From contig CAVXIC010000031.1 of NCBI GenBank assembly GCA_963761755.1, positions 1-64,000 of the forward strand: a DNA stretch of 64,000 bases. Direction: 5' to 3'. Origin of the DNA: CAJXVA01 sp963761755. GTDB lineage: Bacteria; Myxococcota_A; Polyangia; Nannocystales; Nannocystaceae. The notes under the pieces are model-generated. The model did no database searches. It saw only the letters and a list, made by a program, of their open reading frames with translations, and was not told the DNA's origin. Shown piece after piece: positions 35,267 to 44,504 of this stretch (positions within the stretch are counted from its first letter, which is position 1; each line of letters starts with the position of its first letter). A program made the position numbers and the translations under genes.

Positions 35267-36196
35267 TCATTTCCACTCCGTGTTTTCGACGCCCAGGCTG
35301 TCGACCCAAGGGAAGGGATCGTTGCTGCTCGGCGTGGGGGTGTGCGGGCCACGCTCGTAGAAGTCCAGGGTGAGGGTGGAGTAGGTCGTCATGTTCTCGA
35401 GCTGGCGCATGCGGCCCTTGAGGACCTCGAGCTCGGCGGAGACCCGGTCGAGCGCCTCGCGAACCTTGAGCGCCTCCTCCACGGTCCGAGCCTTGCCCAA
35501 CAGCTCCAGCAGCTGGGTGTGGGTCTTCTCCAGCGCCTTGAGGCGTGACTCGATGTCGGTGAACTCGGCCGTCACGTCCTGGGAGCGGAGCCATCGCTGC
35601 TCGACGTTGCCGTAGCCCGACAGGCTCGACATGACCTCGCGCAGCGACTTGGTGGGCAGCCGCAGCACGACCTGGCTGTCGGTCATGCTCTGAACGTAGC
35701 CTCCGTAGCGCTCGGGCAGGGACTCCGCGGTGGCGAGCGCGTCTTGGACGTTGAACACCGCGATGCGCATGCCGGCGGTGTAGATGATGTGCCGCGTCTC
35801 TTCTTCGGTCTCGGGCGGGGCCTCCTGCGCAGGCTCGGCCTGTGCGCCGGGGTCGGCCGACGTGGGGCTCGGCGCGCTGGGCGAGGACTCGCGCGCGGCG
35901 TCCTTGGACACCCGCTTGGCGACTTTTCGCTCGGCCCGGCGCGCGAAGAGGCCGGAGCGCGGCGGCTCGGGGTCGGCGGTGGACATCGACTCGGCCTGTG
36001 GCGCCATCTCGGCCATGTCGTCCATCTCGGCCATTTCGCCATCGCCGCCGTAGTCGCGTTCGGCGTAGGCCATGTCATCGGGGTAGGCGCCGGGAGAGAC
36101 GGCGTCGGAGGAGGCGCTCTTGTTGGCGCACGCGGGCAGGCCGACCAGCGTCGCCGCGAGGACGATCCAGGCTGCAGGTTTCGCAAGGGTCATCAT
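35267..36196 (-). CDS. DUF4349 lipoprotein
   Basis: 309 residues: two adjacent Met codons at 36196 and 36193, signal and lipobox LVGLPAC, then 110 residues rich in Met, Asp, Glu, Ser and Pro (EMAEMDDMAEMAPQAESM), and the DUF4349 domain at about 135-295: HIIYTAGMRIAVFNVQDALA, GYVQSMTDSQVVLRLPTKSL, EQRWLRSQDVTAEFTDIESR, a long coiled coil (LKALEKTHTQLLELLGKART) and QLENMTTYSTLTLDFYER. Members usually end with a membrane helix, which is missing here, so anchoring is by the lipid. The Met/Asp-rich linker might bind metal (inference). Confidence 0.88.
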   Translation of the reverse strand: MMTLAKPAAWIVLAATLVGLPACANKSASSDAVSPGAYPDDMAYAERDYGGDGEMAEMDDMAEMAPQAESMSTADPEPPRSGLFARRAERKVAKRVSKDAARESSPSAPSPTSADPGAQAEPAQEAPPETEEETRHIIYTAGMRIAVFNVQDALATAESLPERYGGYVQSMTDSQVVLRLPTKSLREVMSSLSGYGNVEQRWLRSQDVTAEFTDIESRLKALEKTHTQLLELLGKARTVEEALKVREALDRVSAELEVLKGRMRQLENMTTYSTLTLDFYERGPHTPTPSSNDPFPWVDSLGVENTEWK

Positions 36197-36298
36197 GGGG
36201 TTCGTCGCCCCGAACGCCGCGGTGCGCAAGCGCCTTACACAGCAGTGAAAAAAGGCTGCGGTTGCCCCCAGGCGCCCGACCTTGGTAGCACTTGCGCC

Positions 36299-37759
36299 GT
36301 GAACCTTCGCGGGATTGCTGGGATTTTCCTCATCGCACTGTCCGCCTGCAAAGCGCAGACGACCCCGGACTCGGTGCCCGCCTCCGGCCCGGACACCGTG
36401 CCCCAGGCCGGCTCCGCCCCGGTGGTGGACGCCGAGCCCGAGCCCGAGCCCGAAGCCGACGTGCCCGCGTGGGCGACTGCCGCGGCCACCAAGATCTTCG
36501 CCGCCGCCGAAGGGAAGCAGCGCGCGTGGGAGCGGCTGGCCGAGATGACCGATCTCTATGGCCACCGCCTCAGTGGATCGAAGTCGCTCGAAGACGCGAT
36601 CGCCTGGACGCTGCGCACGATGGAGTCCGATGGCCTGCAGAACGTGCGAAAGGAACCGGTCAAGGTGCCGCACTGGGTGCGCGGCAAGGAGTCCCTCACG
36701 GTGCGCGGCGCGGTGCCGCGCGAGTTGAAGGTGCTGGGTCTGGGCATGAGCGTGGGGACCCGCGGAACCCTCACCCGCGCGCTCGTCGTGGTCGACCACG
36801 TCGATACAATCGCAGGCCTCGACGCCGCGGACGTGCGGGGGAAGATCGTGCTCATCAACCAGGCGATGCCGCCGTACGACCCGACCACCGAGGACACCCA
36901 CTACGGCGTGACGGTTCGGGCACGGACCCGCGGGGCTTCGGAGGCCGCCAAGAAGGGCGCGGCCGCGGTGTTGGTGCGCTCGGTGACGGCCGTCTCGCTC
37001 GACAACCCACACACCGGCGCGCTGAGCTACGAGGACGGGGTCGCCAAGATCCCCGCGGCGGCGGTCACCATCGAGGGCGCCGAGTTCTTGGCTCGCCAGG
37101 CCCGCCGAGGCCCGGTCGAGGTGTCGCTGAAGATGGGGGCCCGCATGCTGCCCGACGCGGACAGCGGCAACGCCATCGCGGAGATCGTCGGCCGCGAGAC
37201 GCCCGAGGAGGTCGTGGTGATCGGTGGGCACATCGACTCGTGGGACGTCGGCGACGGCAGCAGCGATGACGGCGCGGGCTGTCTCGCCGCGATGGAAGCC
37301 GCCCTGCTCTTGCGCGAGGCGGGGCTGGTGCCGCGTCGCACGATCCGCGTGGTGCTCTTCACCAACGAGGAGAATGGTCTGCGCGGCGGGGAGGCGTACT
37401 TCGAGGCCCACGGTGCCGAGCCTCACGTGGGGGCGATCGAGAGCGACTCGGGCATGGGCGCGCCGACCGGGTTCTCGCTCGCCGGAGACGACGAGCAGGC
37501 GCTCGCGCGGCTGCAGGCGTTCTCGCCCCTGTTCTCGCCGCTGGGTCCGGTGTCGATTCGCAAGGGGTGGGGCGGCGCGGACATCAGCCCGCTCACCAAC
37601 GCTGGGGTGCTGTCGATGGCGCTGCGCCCCGATGCGAGCCACTACTTCGATCTCCACCACAGCCCCGCCGACACCATCGACAAGATCGACCCCGACCACC
37701 TGCAGCGCAACGCGGCCGCGATGGCGCTGATGGCCTACATCCTGGCCGAGCGCGAGTGA
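36299..37759 (+). CDS. M28 family aminopeptidase lipoprotein with PA domain
   Basis: 486 residues from the GTG at 36299: signal with lipobox FLIALSAC, Pro/Glu linker, then a peptidase that removes N-terminal residues using two zinc ions. N-terminal part: GHRLSGSKSLEDAIAWTLRT. A PA insert spans about 175-290 (GKIVLINQAMPPYDPTTED, AAAVLVRSVTAVSLDN, IPAAAVTIEGAEFLA). The metal site is GGHIDSWDVGDGSSDDGAG (His311 and the Asp of SSDDGAG), TNEENGLRGG (Glu-Glu), IESDSGMG and HYFDLHHSPADTID. It is close to carboxypeptidase Q/PSMA-like enzymes. It diverges from the DUF4349 operon and converges on a phosphatase gene 15 bases away. Confidence 0.93.
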   Translation: MNLRGIAGIFLIALSACKAQTTPDSVPASGPDTVPQAGSAPVVDAEPEPEPEADVPAWATAAATKIFAAAEGKQRAWERLAEMTDLYGHRLSGSKSLEDAIAWTLRTMESDGLQNVRKEPVKVPHWVRGKESLTVRGAVPRELKVLGLGMSVGTRGTLTRALVVVDHVDTIAGLDAADVRGKIVLINQAMPPYDPTTEDTHYGVTVRARTRGASEAAKKGAAAVLVRSVTAVSLDNPHTGALSYEDGVAKIPAAAVTIEGAEFLARQARRGPVEVSLKMGARMLPDADSGNAIAEIVGRETPEEVVVIGGHIDSWDVGDGSSDDGAGCLAAMEAALLLREAGLVPRRTIRVVLFTNEENGLRGGEAYFEAHGAEPHVGAIESDSGMGAPTGFSLAGDDEQALARLQAFSPLFSPLGPVSIRKGWGGADISPLTNAGVLSMALRPDASHYFDLHHSPADTIDKIDPDHLQRNAAAMALMAYILAERE

Positions 37760-37774
37760 TCGGAGCGCGCGGCC

Positions 37775-38488
37775 TCAGCGAACCTGGATGATGCGGTCTT
37801 CGTCCTGGCACCACGCGGTGAGCGGGCCCCCGTAGACGCAGCCGGAGTCCAGCCCCAACGCGGTGTCGTTGCGGTAGTGCCCGCGTCGGGCCCAGTGACC
37901 GTGCACGATGACCGCCTCGTGCCGGCACAGCTCGTCCCAGGGCCAGAAGCCTTCGGGGCATCCCTCGGGTTCTCGGTCGTACTTGCTCCGGTTGCCCACT
38001 TCGTCGCAGCAGCGCACGCGGGTGGCGAAGTTCACGTCTTCGCTGACGAGCCAGTCGTCATCATGGGACCCGGCGTTGACGCGCCGCGCGACCGCGCCGA
38101 GATCGCGCCACAGCGGGTGAACACCGCCGTGCACGAGCCATGCGTCGGGCCCGACGCCGGCGCTGGAGAGGTGGACCAGGACCGGCAGCGCCCGCAGCAG
38201 TCCCAGCAGCTCGTCGGCCTCGGGGTCGTCGTAGAGGCCCTGCAGGGTGTCGCGCTTGCGTGGCCACCGACCGGAGCGCGCGCACAGCGTGTAGACCTCG
38301 TGGTTGCCGAGCACGCCGCGCCCGCCGATGTCCCGCCACAGGCGCACGACCGCGGCGCTCTCGGGCCCGCGGTTCACGAGGTCGCCGGCGCACCACATCT
38401 CGTCCGTGGCGGGGTCGAAGCGCACGCATCGCAGCAGCCGCTCGAACTCCCGAGCGCAACCTTGAACGTCTCCGACGACGTATCGCAT
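37775..38488 (-). CDS. ApaH-like symmetrical metallophosphatase
   Basis: 237 residues beginning MRYVVGDVQGCAREFERLL, the GDVQG metal motif of ApaH/PrpE-type calcineurin phosphatases, then MWCAGDLVNRGPES and GVLGNHEVYTLC, LVHGG and VIVHGHWARRG, together giving all metal ligands. ApaH splits diadenosine tetraphosphate into two ADP. A 40-residue insert with two Cys (RVRCCDEVGNRSKYDRE and EGFWPWDELCRH) replaces part of the usual C-terminus and sets it apart from true ApaH, so Ap4A is a likely but unproven substrate. The start is the ATG at 38488. Confidence 0.88.
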   Translation of the reverse strand: MRYVVGDVQGCAREFERLLRCVRFDPATDEMWCAGDLVNRGPESAAVVRLWRDIGGRGVLGNHEVYTLCARSGRWPRKRDTLQGLYDDPEADELLGLLRALPVLVHLSSAGVGPDAWLVHGGVHPLWRDLGAVARRVNAGSHDDDWLVSEDVNFATRVRCCDEVGNRSKYDREPEGCPEGFWPWDELCRHEAVIVHGHWARRGHYRNDTALGLDSGCVYGGPLTAWCQDEDRIIQVR

Positions 38489-38524
38489 CGCGTGCACGCT
38501 ACCGCCTGCTAGTGTCGGCGTCAC

Positions 38525-39304
38525 GTGGGCGCGATGCTGCAGTCTCTGCCGATCGAGGCGACGTGGGCGCTGCTGGTGCTCGGCGCTGCGCTGGCTGCGA
38601 TCGTCAACACGATGGCCGGCGGCGGCTCGATGCTCGTCCTCCCCTTGATGCTCGCGTTGGGGCTGCCGCCGGGGATCGCCAATGGCACGCTCCGGGTCGG
38701 GGTGCTCGTGCAGAGCATCAGCGCCGTGGCGACGTTCCATCAGCGGGGGGAGCGGCCCTACGGCTACGTTGCACGCCTCGCGCTCCCGATCGTGGTGGGG
38801 GCTGGCGCGGGCACCGTCCTGGCGACGCGCCTGGACGACGAGATCCTGCTCCCCATCATCGGCGTGCTCCTCGCGCTGTGGGCGTTGGTGCTGTTGCTCC
38901 GCCCAGGGCGATTCCTCGAGGCCCGGGGCGAGCCGCGAGCACCGGGGCCCGCGGTGCTGCTCGCCGCGGTGGGGGTGGGCTTCTATGGAGGGTTCCTGCA
39001 GGTGGCGGTGGGGTTCCCGCTGTTGGCGCTGCTGACCGTCGGCGTGGGGCTCCCGGCCGTTCGGGCCAACGCGGCCAAGGTCGCCCTGACGCTGGTCTAC
39101 ACGCTGGTGTCACTGCCCATCTTTGCGGCGGCGGGGCAGGTGGCCTGGCCCGAAGGGATAGCGCTCGCGGTCGGATCAGTGGTGGGCGGATGGGTCGGGG
39201 CGCGCTGGCAGCTTCGCTCCGGCGCCGGGGTCGTGCGCTGGTTCGTCGTCGTGACCGCGACCGCCAGCGGCGGCGCCATGCTGTGGCGCAGCCTGATGCC
39301 CTGA
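38525..39304 (+). CDS. TauE/SafE family sulfite/organic-anion permease
   Basis: 259 residues, about eight membrane helices in two repeats: LGAALAAIVNTMAGGGSMLV and GPAVLLAAVGVGFYGGFLQV carry the two copies of the family's AGGGS-like and YGG-like signatures, with NGTLRVGVLVQSISAVATF and VRANAAKVALTLVYTLVSLP as the matching second segments. The family exports sulfite, sulfoacetate or similar anions; nothing nearby fixes the substrate. Start GTG at 38525, or ATG at 38534 (MLQSLP), both before the first helix. It stands alone between divergent and convergent genes. Confidence 0.9.
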   Translation: MGAMLQSLPIEATWALLVLGAALAAIVNTMAGGGSMLVLPLMLALGLPPGIANGTLRVGVLVQSISAVATFHQRGERPYGYVARLALPIVVGAGAGTVLATRLDDEILLPIIGVLLALWALVLLLRPGRFLEARGEPRAPGPAVLLAAVGVGFYGGFLQVAVGFPLLALLTVGVGLPAVRANAAKVALTLVYTLVSLPIFAAAGQVAWPEGIALAVGSVVGGWVGARWQLRSGAGVVRWFVVVTATASGGAMLWRSLMP

Positions 39305-39341
39305 AAATGACTGCGGCGCCGCCCAGCGACTGCTGGAGCGG

Positions 39342-39998
39342 CTAGACCACGATGAGGCCGCGCTGAACCGCGCGCACGACCGCTTCGGTTCGGGTTGCCG
39401 CGTCCGTCTTCGAGAGGATGGCGCCGATGTGGAACTTCGCGGTGTGGCTGCTGATGCCCAGCTTTGCCGCGATCTGCTTGTTGCTCAAGCCGACGGCCAA
39501 CAGCTCCAGCACGTCGTGTTCCCGCGGAGTCAGCTCGGTCGCGCCGCGGGCCGCGGTGGGGGTGGAGGTGCGCGCGGGGACCTCGAGCAGCGCCGGATCG
39601 ATCACGATCAGGCCTTGCTTGACCGAGTCGACGGCGCTTCGCAGCGCCTCGGCGGACGCGTCGCGACGAAGGACGGCGGCCGCACCTGCGGAGAGCAGCG
39701 GGAGCGCCTTGGCCTCCGCCGGGGCGAGGGCGATCACGGGGGCTTCGACCCCGTCGAAGCGGGTCGACAGGTTGTCCGACGTCGCGGTCGCGGCCGACGG
39801 GCCCAGGTCCCACAGGATGACCTCGGCACGAGCACGAGCCGCGGCTTCGACGACGGCCGACGCTGCCGACTCGGAGGCTCGCCCTCGCATGCGGCGGACG
39901 ACCGACTCCCGGACGAGGGGATCTTCGCCAACGACCAGCGTGCGGGCGGCCGGGGCGGCGAGCTCTTGAAGGGGATCGGGGTTCGAGTGCAGTTGCAT
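39342..39998 (-). CDS. LuxR/NarL-type response regulator with degenerate receiver
   Basis: 218 residues from the ATG at 39998, which has AGGAGG eight bases upstream. Residues 15-140 resemble a receiver (LVVGEDPLVRESVVRRM, VILWDLGPSAA, VIALAPAEAKALPLLSAGAA, VLRRDASAEALRSAVDSV). The expected phospho-Asp is in VILWDLG, while the acidic pair is reduced to ED and the conserved Lys is not obvious, so phosphorylation is uncertain. The C-terminal helix-turn-helix is standard: ELTPREHDVLELLAVGLSNK and ISSHTAKFHIGAILSKTDA. The gene is transcribed away from lon across a 436-base gap. No histidine kinase is adjacent. Confidence 0.88.
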   Translation of the reverse strand: MQLHSNPDPLQELAAPAARTLVVGEDPLVRESVVRRMRGRASESAASAVVEAAARARAEVILWDLGPSAATATSDNLSTRFDGVEAPVIALAPAEAKALPLLSAGAAAVLRRDASAEALRSAVDSVKQGLIVIDPALLEVPARTSTPTAARGATELTPREHDVLELLAVGLSNKQIAAKLGISSHTAKFHIGAILSKTDAATRTEAVVRAVQRGLIVV

Positions 39999-40434
39999 GG
40001 CGGCGGGCCTCCTAGCGGAGCAACATGGGCTCGAACCGAGCGACGTCAACCCGGGGAGCAGGGCACCGGGGCAGGGAACACCTGCCAGCGGCGGCCCAGA
40101 CCGGGTCTGCGGCCAGGGAAAAAAATGCGTCTTCCCCCCTGAGTGGCCCGGTTTGCGGCGAAAACCCCGACCCAAGGTGTTCCCATGACGACCGAGCAGC
40201 GACCCAAAATCGTTCGCATCGGCGTCGTTTCCCCCAGTTGCCGGCGTGCAGTGAGACCTCATGATAGGCCCTACGGTGCATCGTCGGCGCGAGAGGCCTG
40301 CAAGCCCTCCCGCAACCCCGTCAGAAGGCTGCTTAGGCCGTGTTACCCCAAATGCGCGTGCATCGCGGGCTTCCCGAACCTTCGCACCCGTAACCCCGAG
40401 GCGGCCCCCGCCGTCTGATCGAAAGAGAGTCGCC
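39999..40434. promoter_or_regulatory. Divergent intergenic region between regulator and lon
   Basis: These 436 bases contain no gene I can support; the frame in phase with lon upstream to 40261 is Arg/Pro-rich and unlike any Lon N-terminus. A perfect ten-base inverted repeat, GGGAACACCT (40074-40083) and AGGTGTTCCC (40175-40184), flanks about 90 bases that also hold the small palindrome CAGACCGGGTCTG near 40098 and a run of seven A at about 40130. It should carry the promoters of lon and of the regulator. No CIRCE element was seen. Confidence 0.5.
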
Positions 40435-42810
40435 ATGACCCCATCCGAGATCCTCCCCACCGAGTTCGCTCTGCTTCCTCTGCGCAGTGGTGTGCTGTTC
40501 CCGGGCACGACGATGAGCCTACCTGTCGGTCGCCCTCGATCGGTCAAGCTCATTCAGGATATGTCTGTTGGAGACATTGTCGGCGTTGCGATTCAGCGCG
40601 ATCCGAAGACGGACGAGCCCGTGCTCGCCGACCTTCACCCCGTGGGCACGCTGGCTCGCGTTCGCAAGATTCATCAGGCCCGCGACGGCAAGACCTACCG
40701 GGTGACCCTCGAGGGCGTGGCTCGTTTCGAGCTCGACGAGGTCAAGCACAGCGACCCCTACTGGCGGGCCGGTGGGCGACCGGTCGAGGAGGTCGACGCG
40801 TTCACCGACGAGTCCAAGTTCCTCTTCGAGGAGCTCCGACAGTCGCTTCGTCCGCTGGCCCACGGAGGCAACGACACGCTGCGCGAGATCCTGGCGGAAG
40901 CCGACGACCCCGGCGTCTTCGCGGACCGCATCGCCTCGGGCCTCGATGTCGACCGCAACCGGGAGATCGAAGTCCTGCTGACCCTCGACGTCCCCAAGCG
41001 GCTTCGGCTGTGCGCGCAGCTCATCGCCGAGGCCAAGGCTCGCCACGAGCTCAAGCAGAAGATCGGAGAAGAGGTGCGCCGGGAGCTGAGCAAGGACCAG
41101 CGCGAAGCGGTCCTGCGGCAGCAGCTGCGCGCCATCCAAAAGGAGCTCGGCGAAGGCCGAGGCGCAGCGGCAAACGACGAGGTCGAAAAGCTCGCCGAGC
41201 GGCTCAAGGAGGCGGGACTGCCCGAGGACGTGCAGGAGACGATCGACCGGGAGCTCCGCAAGCTGCAGTCGCTCAACCCCAGCGCGCCCGATGCCAACGT
41301 CACGCGAACCTACCTGGAGTGGGTCGCCGACATGCCCTGGTCCAAGCGGGCCGAGGTCAAGGAGGACATCGATGCGGTCGCCGACAAGCTCGACGAGGAC
41401 CACTACGGTCTGGACAAGGTCAAGGAGCGGATCCTCCAGCACTTGGCCGTCCTGCAGCTCACGGGCAACCCGCGCGGCAACATCATGTGCCTCGTCGGAC
41501 CTCCTGGCGTCGGCAAGACGTCGCTTGGACAGTCGATCGCCGACGCGACGGGGCGTCCCTTCGTTCGGGTCTCTCTGGGCGGGGTGCGCGATGAGGCCGA
41601 GATTCGGGGCCATCGCCGGACCTACGTGGGCGCCCTTCCGGGCCGGCTCGTGAGCGCGCTGCGCAAGGTCAAGGTGAAGAACCCGGTCATCATGCTCGAC
41701 GAGGTCGACAAGCTCGGACAGGGCTGGATGGGATCGCCGGAGCACGCGCTGCTCGAGGTGCTCGATCCAGAGCAGAACACCACCTTCACCGATCACTACC
41801 TCGAGGTCCCCTTCGACCTCAGTGAGGTGCTGTTCATCGCCACCGCCAACAGCCTCGAACCGCTGTCGGCACCCCTGCGCGACCGCATGGAGATCGTCTC
41901 GCTCGGCGGCTACACCACCGAAGAGAAGAAGCAGATCGCCAAGGCTCACCTGCTGCCCAAGCAGCTCTCCGACCACGCGCTCGAGCCGGCCGCGTTCGAC
42001 CTCTCCGACGAGATGCTCAGCATGGTCATCCGGGACTACACGCGGGAAGCCGGCGTTCGGCAGCTCAACCGCGAGATCAACCGGATGTGCCGGGCCCTGG
42101 CGCTCGAGTCCGTACGCTCGAGCGGTTCGGGGACGCCGACCACGCTCATCGACGAGGCCAAGGTGCGGAAGTATCTGGGCAAGGCCAAGTACTTCAACGA
42201 GGTCGCCGAGCGGACGTCCATCCCGGGCGTCGCGACCGGGCTCGCGTACACCTCGGTGGGCGGGGACATCCTGTTCATCGAGACCTCCAAGATGAAGGGC
42301 AAGGGCGGGGTGCAGATCACCGGCATGCTCGGGGACGTGATGCAGGAGTCGGCCAAGGCGGCGCTGAGCTTCGTGCGCAGCAACGCAGAGATGCTGGGGG
42401 TGGACCCCGAGGAGATCGGCGAGCACGACATCCACATTCACGTGCCGGCCGGGGCAACACCCAAGGACGGCCCGAGCGCAGGCGTCACGATGTTCACCGC
42501 GCTGACGTCCCTGTTCACCGGGCGGCGGGTTCGCCCCGATACGGCGATGACCGGTGAGTGCTCGCTGCGGGGCCGCGTGCTTCCGGTGGGCGGCATCAAG
42601 GAGAAGGTCATCGCGGCGCATCGGGCCGGCATTCGGCGGGTCATTCTCCCGGCGAAGAACGAGCGGGACCTCGATGAGATCCCCGAGACGGTTCGGGATG
42701 ACCTCGAGTTCATCATCGCCCACGACATGACCGACGTGCTGCACGCCGCGCTCGAGCCTGCCCCCACCGGCGTGACCCCAGAGGAGAGCGTGGACGTGGC
42801 TTCGGCCTGA
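40435..42810 (+). CDS. lon: ATP-dependent Lon protease
   Basis: 791 residues, full length. Lon degrades misfolded and regulatory proteins in the cytoplasm. In order: the N-terminal substrate domain (FALLPLRSGVLFPGTTMSLP), a coiled coil (QREAVLRQQLRAIQKELGEG), the AAA+ module with Walker A GPPGVGKT at 355-362, Walker B VIMLDEVDKLG, then the LonC domain with the catalytic dyad Ser681 (PKDGPSAGVTM) and Lys724 (GGIKEKVIAAH). The ATG at 40435 is preceded by GAAAGAGAG. It may cooperate with tmRNA tagging. It stands alone, converging on an EamA gene 36 bases away. Myxococcota often have two lon genes; this one could be either. Confidence 0.97.
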   Translation: MTPSEILPTEFALLPLRSGVLFPGTTMSLPVGRPRSVKLIQDMSVGDIVGVAIQRDPKTDEPVLADLHPVGTLARVRKIHQARDGKTYRVTLEGVARFELDEVKHSDPYWRAGGRPVEEVDAFTDESKFLFEELRQSLRPLAHGGNDTLREILAEADDPGVFADRIASGLDVDRNREIEVLLTLDVPKRLRLCAQLIAEAKARHELKQKIGEEVRRELSKDQREAVLRQQLRAIQKELGEGRGAAANDEVEKLAERLKEAGLPEDVQETIDRELRKLQSLNPSAPDANVTRTYLEWVADMPWSKRAEVKEDIDAVADKLDEDHYGLDKVKERILQHLAVLQLTGNPRGNIMCLVGPPGVGKTSLGQSIADATGRPFVRVSLGGVRDEAEIRGHRRTYVGALPGRLVSALRKVKVKNPVIMLDEVDKLGQGWMGSPEHALLEVLDPEQNTTFTDHYLEVPFDLSEVLFIATANSLEPLSAPLRDRMEIVSLGGYTTEEKKQIAKAHLLPKQLSDHALEPAAFDLSDEMLSMVIRDYTREAGVRQLNREINRMCRALALESVRSSGSGTPTTLIDEAKVRKYLGKAKYFNEVAERTSIPGVATGLAYTSVGGDILFIETSKMKGKGGVQITGMLGDVMQESAKAALSFVRSNAEMLGVDPEEIGEHDIHIHVPAGATPKDGPSAGVTMFTALTSLFTGRRVRPDTAMTGECSLRGRVLPVGGIKEKVIAAHRAGIRRVILPAKNERDLDEIPETVRDDLEFIIAHDMTDVLHAALEPAPTGVTPEESVDVASA

Positions 42811-42846
42811 TCGCCTCGCTCGCAGAAGCCCTCGAAGCAGCGCTCG

Positions 42847-43743
42847 TCACACAGGTGGCGGCGCTGCTTCGTCGTTTCGGCGAGGCCTGGCCGCCCAGCT
42901 CTGGGCTCCGGCGGCACAGGCGACCATGATGCCGCCGCCGAGCACGAGCCGGGTCAGGTCGGTCTCCTCGCCGAACACGACCACCGCGGCGAGGACCGCC
43001 AGCGGGATCTTCAGGTTGTTCATCACCGCGAGGGTCGTGGCGGGGGTGGAGACGGCACCGCGGTTCCACAGGAAGAAGCCCAAGCCGCTCGCGACCACGC
43101 CCAAGTACAGCAGGATGCGCAGCTGCGAGGCGTCGACGGCCGCCCACGCCGACCACCCCTCGAGCGCGGTGACCGTGAGCGCCGAGACCCCGACCGCCCC
43201 GAGGAACAGCAGTCCGAACACGTCGCGATCTCGGACGTCGGGACGTTCGCGCCGGAAGTCGCGGTAGGAGAGCTGACCCCAGGCAAAGCAGGCGTTGGCG
43301 ACCTGCATGAGGACGACGCCGGTCGCGACGCCGCGCCAGCTGACGCCGCGGTACTGGATCAATGCCGCACCCGCGACCGCCAGCGCCGCGAAGCCGACTG
43401 GGACCCAAGACCACCGCCGAGCCCGGGCCGCGTCGAACATCACGACGAACAGCGGCGTAAAGACGGTGAGGAGCGCGACGTGGTGGCCCTCGAGGTCGCG
43501 GTAGGCGTACAGGTAGGCGCTGTATGCGACGCCATACTGCACGCCGCCGAGGACCACCAACTTAACTATGTCCTTGCTGGACAGGTTCCGAAGGCGGAGG
43601 AAGGGCACGAAGACCGGGAGGGTGAGCGCGAGGCGGGCGAACCCGACGAAGGCGGGATGCAGCCCGGTCAAGTGGCCCTTGATGAGGCCGAAGGACAGCG
43701 ACCACAGCAGCGATGCCAGCAGCAGCTGGACGATTCCGCTCAC
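42847..43743 (-). CDS. EamA/DMT-family transporter
   Basis: 298 residues with ten hydrophobic helices in two EamA repeats. The first opens with LLLASLLWSLSFGLIKGHL and includes YGVAYSAYLYAYRDLEGHHV and LLTVFTPLFVVMFD; the second includes GVVLMQVANACFAWGQLSY, ILLYLGVVASGLGFFLWNRG and MNNLKIPLAVLAAVVVFGE. The family exports amino acids and metabolites or imports nucleotide sugars. The GTG start at 43743 overlaps the TGA of the homocysteine methyltransferase gene (GTGA), so the two are coupled; a methionine-related substrate is a reasonable guess but not shown. Confidence 0.9.
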   Translation of the reverse strand: MSGIVQLLLASLLWSLSFGLIKGHLTGLHPAFVGFARLALTLPVFVPFLRLRNLSSKDIVKLVVLGGVQYGVAYSAYLYAYRDLEGHHVALLTVFTPLFVVMFDAARARRWSWVPVGFAALAVAGAALIQYRGVSWRGVATGVVLMQVANACFAWGQLSYRDFRRERPDVRDRDVFGLLFLGAVGVSALTVTALEGWSAWAAVDASQLRILLYLGVVASGLGFFLWNRGAVSTPATTLAVMNNLKIPLAVLAAVVVFGEETDLTRLVLGGGIMVACAAGAQSWAARPRRNDEAAPPPV

Positions 43744-44504
43744 GGGACGACCGCCTCGTGCAGCGCCCGGATGAAGCTTGGCGTGGTGCCGCAGCAGCCC
43801 CCCACGTGGCTCAGGCCGAAGGCGTTGGCGCAGGCGATCACCGCGCGCAGGACGTCCGCCTCCGTGGCGCCGTGGGCGTCGAAGCCGGCATCGGTGGTGA
43901 GGCCCAAGCTGGGCCGGACCCCCAGTGCCCGGTGGCCGGGCGCGAGAGCCTCCAGCGCGGGGCGCAGGCCGGGGTGCTCGGTGCAGCCGACCAGCACCAC
44001 GTCCGCGCCCAGCTCGGCGTCCCCCAGGACGTCTCCGCCGAGGGTCCGGCCCATCGGTCCGCAGGCCAGCGAGACCCACACCGGAATGCCCAAGAGCGCG
44101 AGCGCGTCGGTCGCCTCCTGCGCGCCCTGCAGCGTGGTGTGGGTCTCGGTGAACAGGACGTCGGCGCCGCCATCGAGCAGCGCGCTGCCCAACGCGGCGT
44201 AGTGGTCACGCCGGGCGCGCGCGGGGAGGCTCGGATCGGCGGGCATGATCGAACCCGCGATCTCGGCGGTCGGCGCGGCTGCTCGGGCGAGCCCGACCGC
44301 GCGCTGGGCGAGGTCGGCCGCGTCCGCGGTCAGGCCGAAGCTGGCCGTAGTCAGGGTCGTCGCGCCCGCGTCCGCGTAGGCCCGGTGGACCGACTGGACC
44401 AGGGCGGGGGCATCGGCGATGGCGCGGGCGCCCCACAGCGGTGGCTGCAGCGCGAAGCCGCGGCGAGCGAGTTCGGTGCCGGTGGCACCGTCGAGCAGCT
44501 TCAT
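43740..44504 (-). CDS. Homocysteine S-methyltransferase
   Basis: 254 residues, a zinc-dependent TIM barrel that moves a methyl group from S-methylmethionine, SAM or a similar donor to homocysteine, giving methionine. It opens LLDGATGTELARRGF and holds the three zinc thiolates: Cys174 (LVGCTEHP) and the pair Cys237-Cys238 (VGGCCGT). It is shorter than the approx. 310-residue MmuM. The ATG at 44504 overlaps the TGA of the lipoprotein gene upstream (ATGA) and its own TGA overlaps the EamA start, so this is the middle gene of a tightly coupled three-gene operon. Confidence 0.92.
   Translation of the reverse strand: MKLLDGATGTELARRGFALQPPLWGARAIADAPALVQSVHRAYADAGATTLTTASFGLTADAADLAQRAVGLARAAAPTAEIAGSIMPADPSLPARARRDHYAALGSALLDGGADVLFTETHTTLQGAQEATDALALLGIPVWVSLACGPMGRTLGGDVLGDAELGADVVLVGCTEHPGLRPALEALAPGHRALGVRPSLGLTTDAGFDAHGATEADVLRAVIACANAFGLSHVGGCCGTTPSFIRALHEAVVP

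Noticed and set aside
40261..40434. Extending lon upstream to 40261
   Set aside because: The added residues are Arg/Pro-rich and unlike Lon N-termini; ATG 40435 has a ribosome binding site and the expected start.
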